A DNA stretch of 64,000 nt from assembly GCF_020497125.1 (NCBI RefSeq), contig NC_059075.1, positions 67,351,321 to 67,415,320 on the forward strand, read 5' to 3'. The translations under genes and the position numbers were made by a program. Each line of letters opens with the position of its first letter. The stretch's first letter is position 1. The DNA comes from Mauremys mutica (lineage: Eukaryota > Chordata > Testudines > Geoemydidae). Below are positions 1 to 10,232 of this stretch, piece after piece. The notes beneath the pieces were generated by a model. It had not been told where the DNA came from. It did no database searches and saw only the letters and a program-made list of their open reading frames with translations.

Positions 1-19
1 GTCTTCCTGAATTGGGGTA

Positions 20-252
20 GGGTATCAGAGTCTCTTAAAATGAGAATGAGACCTTTGCACAATACATTCTTGACACAGAATTGGCAAGATTATTGGGCTC
101 CCTCCCTCTCTCATCTTCCTTTTTTGGGGAATGTTATTGAGAAAGCAATGGCAAAACAGCTGTGGCTTTATCTAGATTCCTCAGATTTTCTGGATCTCAT
201 TAGTCAGCACCTTTCTTCTGGCAATGGACACAGATCAAACATCCATTTTTAA
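20..252 (+). pseudogene. LINE reverse-transcriptase fragment
   Basis: The translation contains SLLPFLGKVIEKA-like text (seen as LSHLPFLGNVIEKAMAKQL) followed by a degenerate 'LDSSDFLD...' segment. In non-LTR retrotransposons of the Jockey/CR1/L2 group this is the start of the reverse-transcriptase fingers domain (NYRPISLLPFLGKVIEKAVA). The frame closes at 252 and the catalytic FADD box is absent, so this is a short dead fragment. It may continue left of the window. I assign the superfamily only, from memory of the motif. Confidence 0.65.
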
Positions 253-687
253 AAGGACTATCAGCAGTCTGATACCAGCTCTTGAGTTTAATGTTTTCAT
301 GAGACATTTGCAGACTGTGCAATTGGAGTTATATGTGAGCAGCTGTTTTCTCAGAGAGACACACCAGGAGGGCTAAGTTGAATTGTTCTGTTCAGGGTAC
401 ATGTTCCTGTTGTGTGTGTTCGGTGTGCATGTGAGGATGCTGGGCCAGCGTGAAGTTATTTGGTGAATATGGAGATAAGAGGTCACATGATATTTCCTTT
501 CTTGCCAATGGGCAGTGTATTGTCTGCACTGGCAGGTCCTGAAATGAGGACATGGATGAAGCTCCATCCAGAACGCAGGCTGGTGGGAAATATCCAGAAG
601 AGATGACAAGGTTTACCATCTCTGTTGCAGGCATGGTGGTGAGGAAAGAGATGGATGGATTGCTTAGTGATCTGGGGCAGGTGTCCT
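253..687. other. no gene seen; possibly decayed LINE
   Basis: No splice-bounded open frame and no recognisable repeat boundary. It may be the decayed continuation of the LINE fragment to the left, but I see no further reverse-transcriptase motif. Confidence 0.4.
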
Positions 688-695
688 GTTAGATG

Positions 696-960
696 CAGGA
701 CCGGCTCCAGGCACCAGTGCAGGAAACAGGTGCTTGGGGCGGCTAATGGAAAGGAGCGGCACATCTAGGTCTTCGGTGGCAATTCGGCGGTGGGTCCCTC
801 AGTCCCTCTCCGAGGGAAGGATGGGCCGCCAAATTGCCACCGAAGAATGAAGCAGCACGGTAGAGCAGCCGCCAAAGTGCCACCGATCACGGCTGTCTTT
901 TTTTTTTCTCCCCCTCTCTCTTTGCCGCTTGGGGTGGCAAAAAAGCTGGAGCCAGCCCTG
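696..960. mobile_element. hAT MITE, CAGGGSCGGCTC family
   Basis: The ends are inverted: CAGGACCGGCTCCAGGCACC on the left and GCTGGAGCCAGCCCTG on the right. The element is flanked by a perfect 8-bp duplication, GTTAGATG, at 688-695 and 961-968. An 8-bp TSD with CAGGG-type ends identifies a hAT non-autonomous element. The interior is GC-rich ('cttcggtggcaattcgg' type) and non-coding. The short open frames across it are incidental. Confidence 0.9.
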
Positions 961-968
961 GTTAGATG

Positions 969-1596
969 CATGGCTGCTTTTAGATGAAGTAGCAGCAGTG
1001 GCCAAACTTTTTTCTGTCTACAACCGAGTAGAAGAATGCACCCTCTCCTTTCAAGATACAGGCTTCTCTAGTCATGGATGTCTGTGGATTCTTATAATTT
1101 CCTGAAATGGTGCCACAGCCGATGACTATTTGGCAACTGAATCTACTGCAGAACATGGTGGCCCACTTGCTTAGTGGTGCTTCTACGGTCTTTTCTGGCT
1201 TTCATTTAGTTCCCTGTGGTTAAAAAAAACCCAAAACCCTATACTGATGGTGACTTACAGTATAAAAGCACCATGTGATTTGGAGTTCCCACTATCTCAG
1301 GTGATTGTGCCAACACTCTCCAGATTTAAAAAGGGGAGGTACCCTTCGCTCTAGAACTCACTCCTTGCCAATCCAGTACAGCTCCCATCTGACAGCCCTC
1401 AAGGGATTTGCCTGAGGGGGTATTGAGAAAAGAGCATCTAACTTATTTCCTTTGGGGCAGGGTGTGCAGTTTAAGTAGGTTGATACTAAATCAAAATGCT
1501 TTCATACTGTATAGATACTTAAAAATGTGCAAACAATGCATTTAAAACTCAAGTAGATAAAAATTGACATTGACTAGATAAAAAAAGCTGCACATA
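969..1596. other. no gene seen
   Basis: Ordinary AT-leaning DNA. I see no exon with both splice sites and no recognisable repeat. Confidence 0.4.
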
Positions 1597-2005
1597 GAGG
1601 CCTTGTCTACACTAGGCAATTTGAAAGGAAATGTCCTACCATTACCACCACTGATTTGGCCCCATCCATGGTGGCACTAGTGTAAACAAGGTATTAGCAG
1701 ACCGAGAAGGATTAAACTGCGCAGGGCTTAAACAGGACAGTGTTTCAAATGCCTGGTGTAATACAACAGGCTACTTGGAGCCTTGTTTAGATTAGTGCTC
1801 ACACCGTTACTATCATCTACAGAGCTCGGCCACTGCTAAAAAGAGTGGCAAATTTTATAACAAGAACCCTAGTGCAGATGCAGTCCAACTTTAACAAAAC
1901 TACAGCAGCACTCAGTATGTCCTCAACCACAAATTCTGTCTGGGGCTGATAAAACACTGCCTAGAAGTCAGTGTGATCAGGAGTCACACTTGTGTAAACT
2001 AGCCA
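1597..2005. mobile_element. degenerate Harbinger-like MITE
   Basis: The left edge reads GGCCTTGTCTACACTAG, close to the GGCCTGGTCTACACTA ends of the Harbinger elements elsewhere in the window. The right edge near 1990-2003 reads TTGTGTAAACTAGCC, a diverged inverted copy. An internal CTAGTGTAAACAAGG near 1676 suggests a second or nested end. No clean TSD is visible, so the boundaries and family are tentative. Confidence 0.35.
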
Positions 2006-3114
2006 TCCCATCTCAAGATGGTAAGATCTATAGAAGACAGGAAATGAAAAGGATTGCCTTGTGGCTAACATATGGGTTTATGTGACAGAAGGTCTAAGAG
2101 CTGCATCACGGCTATGATGCCAACATGCTGTATGACCTTGAAGTAGTAACTAAATTTTATGCCTGAAATTTTCTATTTGTAAGCTAGGAATAAACACTTA
2201 TCTAGGGGCAGTGCGGAGTAGACCTCTGCATGGGACTAGTGTAGCGGAGAGCCCTGCAGTGGGACTGGGATCCTGTGGGTCCCACAGGACCTGCTGCCAT
2301 AACAGCAGGAACGGGATTAAGGAATAGTCAAGCTCTACTTGAAGCTTAAAGAACTGCACAGTGAGTGGAGAGATCCTCATCTGCAAAACACTACAGAAGT
2401 GCAAACTATAGTAAAGTTTGTATATGGCAATATGTACTTGCAGTCATAATTTTCTATACATTTTAAAATTCCACTCCTATACTACCAAATACAGAACACC
2501 ACAAGTGCCAGAAAGTGAGATGAATTATCTTAGAACATCAACCTCCCTCTCTATTTTTACAATGGGGGAATCTCCAGAGAACAAAGCACATTACTGAACT
2601 CCTACATAAAGCTGTCAATCTCCATCTCTGATGAGATTCCAAGGGCTGAAAAAGCCTGCCCCATGTTCCACATGCACCCATATTACACACTGAAAGCTCA
2701 TTATTGGTCGATAACAGTATGCAGAGGGTGACGTCACTAAGGGTTAAAGTCACTATTCAGCTTTGAGTAACTGTTTTTGCTTGATAGCTTCCTGGTATGC
2801 AACACTTGGCAAACTAAAAGGTACTGCGTGGACAGATGCACAGAAATGCACATAGGGCACGTGAAGTGTAACCATACTGTTTGCTTTATGACTAGAGAAC
2901 TGCAGTAATTGATTTTTTTGGTTCACTAGCAGTTCCAAACAAATGATTTGAGAGAACTTTTTTGTTTGGTTCAAACCAAAAACAGATTCCAGAATTTTTG
3001 GCAAATCAGAAGCGCTGGGGAAAAACATTTTTTTTTGTTTGACCTAAAACAAAAGGTAACAGAGTGAAGGAAATGAAAGGCTAGATTCCTGGAGAAGGTG
3101 ACAACACTGCCACC
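2006..3114. other. no gene seen
   Basis: There is a short perfect palindrome, TCCTGTGGGTCCCACAGGA, near 2270-2290, probably inside an old repeat. Otherwise I see nothing I can name. Confidence 0.4.
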
Positions 3115-3450
3115 CTTCTTATACCCAATAGCCCAATGGTTAGGACACTCACCTGCAATGTCAAGCCCTGCTGCAGGGACTGGAACCCAGATGTTCCTCT
3201 TCCAGCTGAGTGCCCTAACCACCAGTTATACAGTCACTTTCTCTAACCCAATGATTATTCAAGCATTTCATACACAGTGGAACAGCTTTAACAAAAGAGA
3301 CTGAGGTAGACCCATGCCAGAATAGCCAACAGCATACTGATTAGGACACCTCACAGGGGGGAAAGAAACAGGACATTGGGTCAAGTCCTTGCTGCAGAGT
3401 GGGTCTCCCACATCCCGAGTGAATGCCCTAACCCACTGGCTAAAGGTTAT
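3115..3450 (+). repeat. tRNA-derived SINE-like pair, degenerate
   Basis: Two stretches resemble a tRNA-headed repeat. The first, near 3122, has an A-box-like TAGCCCAATGGTTAGGACAC followed by CTGCAGGGACTGGAACCCAG. The second, near 3325-3445, has ACTGATTAGGACACC and GTCAAGTCCTTGCTGCAGAG. The same head recurs at 13.43 kb. Both are diverged and I cannot give exact ends. Confidence 0.35.
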
Positions 3451-4867
3451 AAGGGGGCACCGGCACCACTTTTGTGAATGGTGCCTAAATCTCCTTGTGA
3501 ATTTAGCTTGCAAAAAAACAGGTCAAAAGGTTCATTTAAACATTTGAGTTCTCTGTGTATATTTTGGCCAAAACAATTGGACAAAAGTCTACACGAGTTG
3601 GCCAAATATTTGTCAATCTGAATCTGCATTTTTAAACAAAGCAGTTTAGCCAGAAAGGTTTCACCGAGCTCTAATTATGACCACTGTGAGATAAATCCAA
3701 TATAAGACGGACGAGTCAGTCAGATTAGCACTTTTTTACATTAAGAAAGCACTTTAAAACTGAATGACTCCTTTCATTGGCTCCAGTCCCTGACTGCTCT
3801 CCACCCAAGATCTTACAAGTTAAGCACATCCAATATGGCTGACACTAATAAATGGGAGATCTCCAATGAAGTCAAGTGCTGCTGTGCTCAGAACAGCAGC
3901 AGCAGCCCTGATGGTTTATGGCCATTAAAAGAATGCTGTGGCCTTTTACACAAGAGAGTTGGGGGTTGTTGGCACTAGCGTCTTTGCCAGATTGCAAAGG
4001 TATGATATTATTTTTGCATACCTACATTTCTCCCAGCAGGTTCAGTTGGATACAGTGTTTTTTCACACTTCCATGTCCTAAACTTCTGCAAGGTATTGCT
4101 CTTCACTGTTCAACAGCTATCATGTCCCACCCCAGAAGAGTTGGTTTTCAGGTGTGAGTAAAGAGCTTCCTGTGCAGAGTGCATTCGGATAAAAGGTAGA
4201 GTATATAGTTAAGCAATTCTTCACCATTGAAGCAGATGTAGAGAACATAAGTGTGAAGAAAGTGCATCAGTAGGAGACAGCTTACCATTATTCAAGTAAC
4301 TATTGTCTTTAGCCTCCCCCTCATAATTCTCCCCTCCTGGTATTTGCATTCAAAATGAGCCAAATTCATCCCTGGAGTAACTCCACTAGTTTCAGTGGAT
4401 ACATTTGCTCCAATGTCTCCTTGAGCAGAATACTGTACCTGACCACTTCCTGGAAAGCTCAGCAATACCTGCTTCAGTTGCACAGAGTATGGAAGAATTA
4501 ATGATTGACATTAATTTAAAAATCTTTGAAAAATATACAAAGGAACCTCAGCTCTAGACTTAAACACCACACACGAACGTGTTGAAAGAGATCCTACTCC
4601 AGGTGGTTTAAGTTGGCTAACACATCTGGAAGGATAAAACTAAGTAGAGTAGGGGTTTAAAAAAGAAAAGAAAAAAGTCTAGAGAGATTAACCAGGAAGC
4701 AACTTTTCAACATTACAAAGAGATCTTTTTTAAAAAGACTGGCTAAAGATCAGACAATTAAGACCAACCTTCCAAAAAAAACAAAACAAAACAAAAAAAA
4801 AAAAAAACACACACACACCACCATTTTGTCAGCTGGAATATTTTGGTCTCATTTTGGTTTGGGGGTT
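3451..4867. other. no gene seen; A-rich and CA simple repeat
   Basis: No supported exon. A-rich and (AC)n simple sequence lies at about 4776-4818, immediately before the CR1 tail. Confidence 0.4.
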
Positions 4868-4950
4868 TAATGTGCAGGCGTGAAGTGCTGTTGGTGGCCT
4901 GTGGTCAGACTAAGTGATCTGGTGGTCCCTTCTAACCTTAACCTCTGTTT
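4868..4950 (+). mobile_element. CR1 LINE 3' end fragment
   Basis: The text 'ggtcagactaagtgatctggtggtcccttctaacctt' style matches the CR1 3'UTR consensus (ggactagatgatct...ggtcccttccaacc). Plus orientation. Short and 5'-truncated, as most CR1 copies are. Confidence 0.6.
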
Positions 4951-5871
4951 TCCCTCTCCCCTCCTTCTTCCTATGCTCTTTGTCTTTTAAAGTCCAGATC
5001 TTAAAACAGAATCCAGGTGCAGAGTTCAATCCACACTGGACATGGAGTCTCAAGTCAGTGGAGTTCCGCTTGTAAAGATCAGGCACAGGATTGAGACTTT
5101 AGATTGTAGGCTGCAGGGTAAAACTGTGCCTTCATCTGGGTCCAGTGCTTAGCAAACTGGAAATTATAAAAAAAATTACCAGCAGAGGCACACAATCTCC
5201 TCCTCTATTCCTCTCCACAGAAATAGGAAAAACTAGTGATATTTTATTTGACCACCCAAAAAAACCTTCACCCTGAGCAAATATAACCATAAGGGGCTGA
5301 TCTAGACTTGGCGAGTTATACAAGTAGTGGTACATCTCCCATGCTGCTTGGATCAAGATGGACAATTTTATCCACAAAAGACTCCATGGGCCACAGATCT
5401 TTATTAAAACGGGAGGGCAGTTGCAATCTTCTCCATCCTATGCAAACAATGTGCAGTCCAAGTTCCTGGCTACTTGCCAATGCAGCTTTTGCTTGGGCCA
5501 GGTTTGCATAGGCCCTCTGGTGCTCTTTATCCAGGCCTGCTGTGCTATCACCCACTAACATGCCATTGAAAAAACATTGGGCTGTTCAGAGTGTACCTGG
5601 CATGTTCCACTGCACAACAGGTCTGTTTGACCTGTAACATTTAGCAGTGGTCAAGTGCTTAATTGTATGCCAAGAAGTTCAGAGTCCTAGGCTTTTCCTG
5701 CAAAAGCAAGTGATCATAGGTTGCCTAAGCCCATTTAGTTCTGATCTCACCAATTTTTACTCTGGTGACTCCATCAGCGGAAGTAGAAATTACACTGATG
5801 TAACTGTGTAAAGAATCTGGTCCAGCCTACTGCTCAGGAACATCTGAACAGTTCACTCTGGAAAGTATTCA
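4951..5871. other. no gene seen
   Basis: No exon or repeat that I can support. The overlapping short open frames on both strands at 5308-5561 look like chance. Confidence 0.35.
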
Positions 5872-6440
5872 CGTTAGGGTTGCCAACTTTGCACAAAACC
5901 GAACACCTTAGGCCTGCCCCTTCCCTCAGGCTCCACCCCCGGCTCACTACATTTCTCCCTCCCTCAGTGGCTCGCTCTCCCCCACCCTCACTCATTTTCA
6001 CTGGACTCGGGCAGGAGAAGGTGAGGGCTCTATGGGTGCAGCCAGAAATGAGGGGTTCTGGGTGTGGGAGGGGGCTCCAAACTGGGGGTTGAGGCTGAGG
6101 GATTCAGAATGTGGGAGGGGGCTATGGGTTGAGGCAGGGGGTTGGAGTGCAGGCTCCATCTAGAGATGCAGGGTCTGGAGTGGGGTTGGGGGGGATGAGG
6201 GGCTTGGGGTGCAGGAGGGTGCTCCAGGTTGGGGCATGGGGTTGGGGTTCGGGCTTGCCTCTGGCAGCTCCCAGTCAGTGGTGCAGCAAGGCTAAGGCAG
6301 GCTCCTGGCACTGCGCTGTGCCCTGGAAGTGACCAACTGATCTGGCGCCTAGGCAGGGGGGCCAGAAGGCTCCGAGCGCTGCTCTCACCTGCAAGCACTG
6401 TCCCCCCCCACCCCCCCAGCTCCCATTGGCCGGGAGCATC
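5872..6440. repeat. G-rich interspersed repeat (GGTTGCCAACTTT family)
   Basis: It begins TAGGGTTGCCAACTTTGC and continues through a pyrimidine-rich then strongly G-rich tract (GGGTGTGGGAGGGGGCT motifs repeated about every 30-50 bases). The same head, TAGGGTTGCCAACTTTCTAA, occurs near 33611. Long open frames here (for example 6030-6473 minus) are consequences of base composition. Its right edge abuts the truncated hAT transposase. Confidence 0.5.
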
Positions 6441-9400
6441 AATGTCTTTTGAATATTCATGAGTCAATGCCAACTCCAGTTTTTATATAAAATTCCTTAT
6501 CTGTTTTGCTGTTTCCTTTTGCAAGCTGTGGATATCATCTAGAAAGCCAAATACTGACTCTAGCTGCTGCATCTGTTGAAATCTTTCGTCAACCAAGTGA
6601 CTAGCAGTATCAAGGACTGCGAAGTAGAAATTCACTTTGAACCTTTGTTTTGGGTTCTGAATGGGTGTCTCGTCCTTCATACAGAAACTGCGGTTTCTGA
6701 CAGAATTTGAACCAGAGCCAGTTCGCATTCGGCAAAAGAAAGTCTATTTCTTCAGCAAGCTCGAGAGAATTGACCAGTGTTCTTTCAAACCCTTCATCAC
6801 TTCTGAATTCCTCCAGAATATTTTTATAGTTTGCTGCAGTTTTTGAATAGCAGAATGTATGTTCAAGTTCCTTTTCTGAAGCTGCTTACTAGTGAGGTTA
6901 ATCTCGAAAAGGATATTGTATCACAAAATGAGTGAAGTCCCAAATTTGAAATTGGAAGGCCATTTGCAAGAGCTTCTGCATCTGAACGTGCCGTATTGCC
7001 ACATGATCCAATAAAGGTAGTATCAGAAATTTCAATTAGGGCATCATAAATGTTTCCAAGTTCATAGCGAAGAGGCTTCAAAGCATCAATGTGACCCTCC
7101 CATCTTGTCTGACTAAGTTGTTTCACAGTTAGAGAATTCACATGGTGAGTCAGAATCTCCCAATGGTGTGTTGAGCCTGAGAAAAAACACACAAACACAC
7201 TTTGCACCAGGTCAAAGAAACCGCTTGCCTCCAAACAGCATCTAGCAGCATCATTGACAACCAAATTCAGAGAGTGCGCACTGCAGGGAACGAAAAATGC
7301 CCTCGGATTGATTTCCATCATTCTTCTTTGCACACCACTGTCTTTACCCTTCAGATTACTTCCATTATCATAGCCTTGGCCACAAGTTTTCAAACAGATG
7401 ACAACGTTTCAAGCTCTCGTAGAATAGTTTCAGTCACAAATGCTCCAGTCGTCTCCTTCAGTGGTACGAAACCCAAAAAAAAAAAAACGTTTGAGCACTT
7501 CAACATTATCTTCATCTGCAGACTTTTCCATATCCACAAGACGAATGATCATTGTAATTTGTTCAACATGACTTACATCTGGTGTACAGTCCAGTGTTAT
7601 TGAAAAGAATGGGCAGCTTCTACAATTTTCTTTTTAATGGCATTTGCTAGGATTTGAATCAGTTCATTGTGCATATTTTTTCCTACGTATGAATCTGTGT
7701 TTCATTATCAGTTATTTTACGTAGATGCTCCTTCATGACTGGATCAAAGCAAGCTAGTTATTCAACAAATTTTTTTAAAAAGTTTCCGTTACCTGCAGTG
7801 TATAATTTTTCATTTCTACCGCGGCCGTGGAATGCTAAGTTTTGCCTACCAAGAACTCACTAAAGCAATCAGACACTAATATTTGTTGCCAGTATTCTTT
7901 TTTCCTTGATCACATGAAGAAAATTTACATCGATATTTTCCTTTTTTCCAATTGTAATTCAAGTTTTCCAATTTTGAAAACATTCCAAATGTTCTGTACT
8001 TTTCATGTGAAGAGAGAATTGAAGATATGTTTTTCCAGTCCTTTGAACCATTTTCAGTGATATACCAATTGGATTTCTAAACAACTTGCAGCAAAAGCAA
8101 AACAGAGTCCTTTGACACTGAAGAATATTGGAACCAGTTTTGATGAATTTCTTCCCCATTAATGAGTTTCCTCTTGTAATGCTGAGCAGAGAATTTTCTT
8201 TTATTTCCATCCTTAGGGAAGGGAAATTCAGGAACTTGTTTGGGTCCACGTTCCATGAGAATTTGCCACACACTGTCATCACATCTGGGCCATGAAGCTG
8301 GGTCCCCATACTGTAACTTGTTTGTAACTTCCTCATCCTTTCTTCCTTCTACTTCATTTACTTCAATTTCTGCATGTCTCTCCGAAGGTGAATAAATTGT
8401 CTCCACTTCCATACCAGTCTGATGCTGTGACCTGCCTTCATCTAGAAGTAAATTTCCATCATCTTGAGTTTCCAAACTGCTTTTTTGTGGATATGAGCTA
8501 CCCTCATCTCCAGGTAAAATTCCTTCATCTGGATGCTGTGAACTACTTCCATCTTTATTTGGATTAAAGAGAAGATATTTCAGGAAGGATCCCTTCTGTT
8601 TTGCTTAATCCTTTTTCTTCTCAGCCTTTCATTAATGATACTCAACTCCTGAGGGTTTTCTTTTTCCTCTTTCTTCCATGGGGCATTTGAATATTATGTA
8701 CTGTGCTCCTGATTGCAAGCATTATAGCATTAAGGATGGCTGACACCCACCACATGGTTGGCGATTTAAACCACATAGCAGCCATCCCAACACATCTTTT
8801 CACTGCCTAAAGGTTCAATGATTAGTAACATACACTCACTTACCTATTAAAACTGTTAGTTACAGCGTTTACAAGAAAACAAAATGATCTTTTTTTGAAA
8901 TTATAACCCGACACCAGTTGTTTGGAAAGTAATCCCCTTCCTCACAGTTACCCACTTGGAGTGTGATGTCATCACTTTCCAAGTCTATTAAGCATTAACG
9001 CTGTTACTTTTCTTTTGTGGACCTTATTTATTACATGTGAACCAGTTATAACAAAGAAAAGTTCATATTTATACAGCCCGATAACACTAAGGTTTAATAA
9101 TGCTTAAAGATATAAATCCAAAATGAGTAATGCTGAAAGACAGTCTTTATTCTTTGGCACCAAGAAACAATTTTCTCCCATATTTGCTAGATTCTGCGAC
9201 GTGTTAAAATGACTGTTTGACATGTATCAATTCGCGATATCTCCACTCTACATGAATTTCCAGCTATGCGACCTTGATGTATATTCTAGTTAGGTGCCAC
9301 TAACATTGCAGCTCTTGCCACTGGCAGATGTGTTTCTTTGTGGCTGAGTTATTGCTTATCAAAATTGCAGAGTGGTCATCTTGACCCTATGTCGCAAATT

Positions 9401-9673
9401 GAAAAAAAAAATTGCTAAGATATTTATTTTTGCAGTAAATAAAAGATTTGACATTAATAAATTCAGAAATGTAGAGAAATCAATTATAATTCATATTCCC
9501 TCCATACACACATGGGAATTGAAATGACAACATCTGTTATTTTATTTGTATTTTTTTCCCTTTTTCATTTTTTTTTTTAATTTGAATTTTTTCCCCTGAA
9601 TTTGGCTCCTCATTTAACTTAGCACCCTAAGCGACCGCCTAGTTCACCTATATTGACGGGCCGCCCCGATTGT
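6440..9673 (-). mobile_element. autonomous hAT transposon remnant
   Basis: It contains a decayed hAT transposase (next entry). The far right end, 9655-9673, reads as an end-like GACGGGCCGCCCCGA, whose reverse complement (GGGGCGGCCC) resembles the CAGGGGCGGCTC ends of the MITEs in this window. The left end is missing: sequence for the C-terminal dimerisation region stops near 6440-6480 against the G-rich repeat. Inferred to be an old 5'-complete, 3'-truncated copy. Confidence 0.6.
6480..8697 (-). pseudogene. hAT transposase pseudogene (ZMYM1/TTF-type relative)
   Basis: Read on the minus strand, pieces in different frames line up with hAT proteins of the TTF-type zinc-finger / ZMYM1-like group. 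At about 8475-8080 there is an acidic, low-complexity N-terminal part, then DPASWPRCDDSVWQIL and a decayed zinc-finger region. At about 7390-7230 the RNase-H-like core motif GQGYDNGSNLKGK and PCSAHSLNLVVNDAA appear. At about 7120-7070 there is SQTRWEGHIDALKPL. Stops and frameshifts separate the blocks, and an A12 run lies at about 7475-7487. The C-terminal hAT dimerisation domain is absent. The protein would have cut and joined hAT ends; it cannot be functional as written. Confidence 0.8.
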
Positions 9674-9868
9674 GCACCTTCATTTTAGGGAGCAGCCGGC
9701 TTTCTCAGATTTTCCTCTTTATTATAATCCATCCTCCTTGCCAGTTCTCCCTGGTATATTCACAGCATATTCACAAAGAAGTTTACAAGCTTCCATCTAG
9801 AGAAGACTTGAATAAAAACAATGTAACACTACTTTATTTCTTAGAATTCAGAACAAGAACTATAGAGA

Positions 9869-10224
9869 CAGGGGCGGCTCTAGGAATTTGGCCGCCCCAA
9901 GCACGCCGGCACGCCGCGGGGGGCGCGCTGCCGGTTGCTGGTCCCGCGGCTCCAGGGGACCTCTTGCAGACGTACCTGCAGAGGGTGCGCTGGTCCCGCG
10001 GCTCCGGTGGAGCATCCGCAGGCATGCCTGCGGGAGGTCCACCCGAGCCGCGGGACCAGCGAACCCTCCGCAGTCATGCCTGCGGGAAGTCCACCGGAGC
10101 CGCGAGACCAGCGGACCCTCCGCAGTCATGACTGCGGAGGGTCCGCCGGAGCCGCCTGCTGCCCTGCCGGCAAAATGCCGCCCCAAGCGCGCGCTTGGCG
10201 CGCTGGGGTCTGGAGCCGGCCCTG
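9869..10224. mobile_element. hAT MITE with modular GC-rich core
   Basis: The ends are CAGGGGCGGCTCTAGGAATT and CTGGAGCCGGCCCTG. The flanking 8-bp TSD is perfect: TATAGAGA at 9861-9868 and 10225-10232. The core is built of roughly 50-bp units containing CGCAGTCATGCCTGCGGG and GGAGCCGCGGGACCAGC, present in both orientations. Several open frames over 100 codons cross it on both strands; they come from the stop-poor GC core and are not genes. Confidence 0.93.
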
Positions 10225-10232
10225 TATAGAGA

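Noticed and set aside
6030..6473. 147-codon minus frame rich in Pro and His
   Set aside because: Product of the G-rich repeat; low complexity and no start or splice support.
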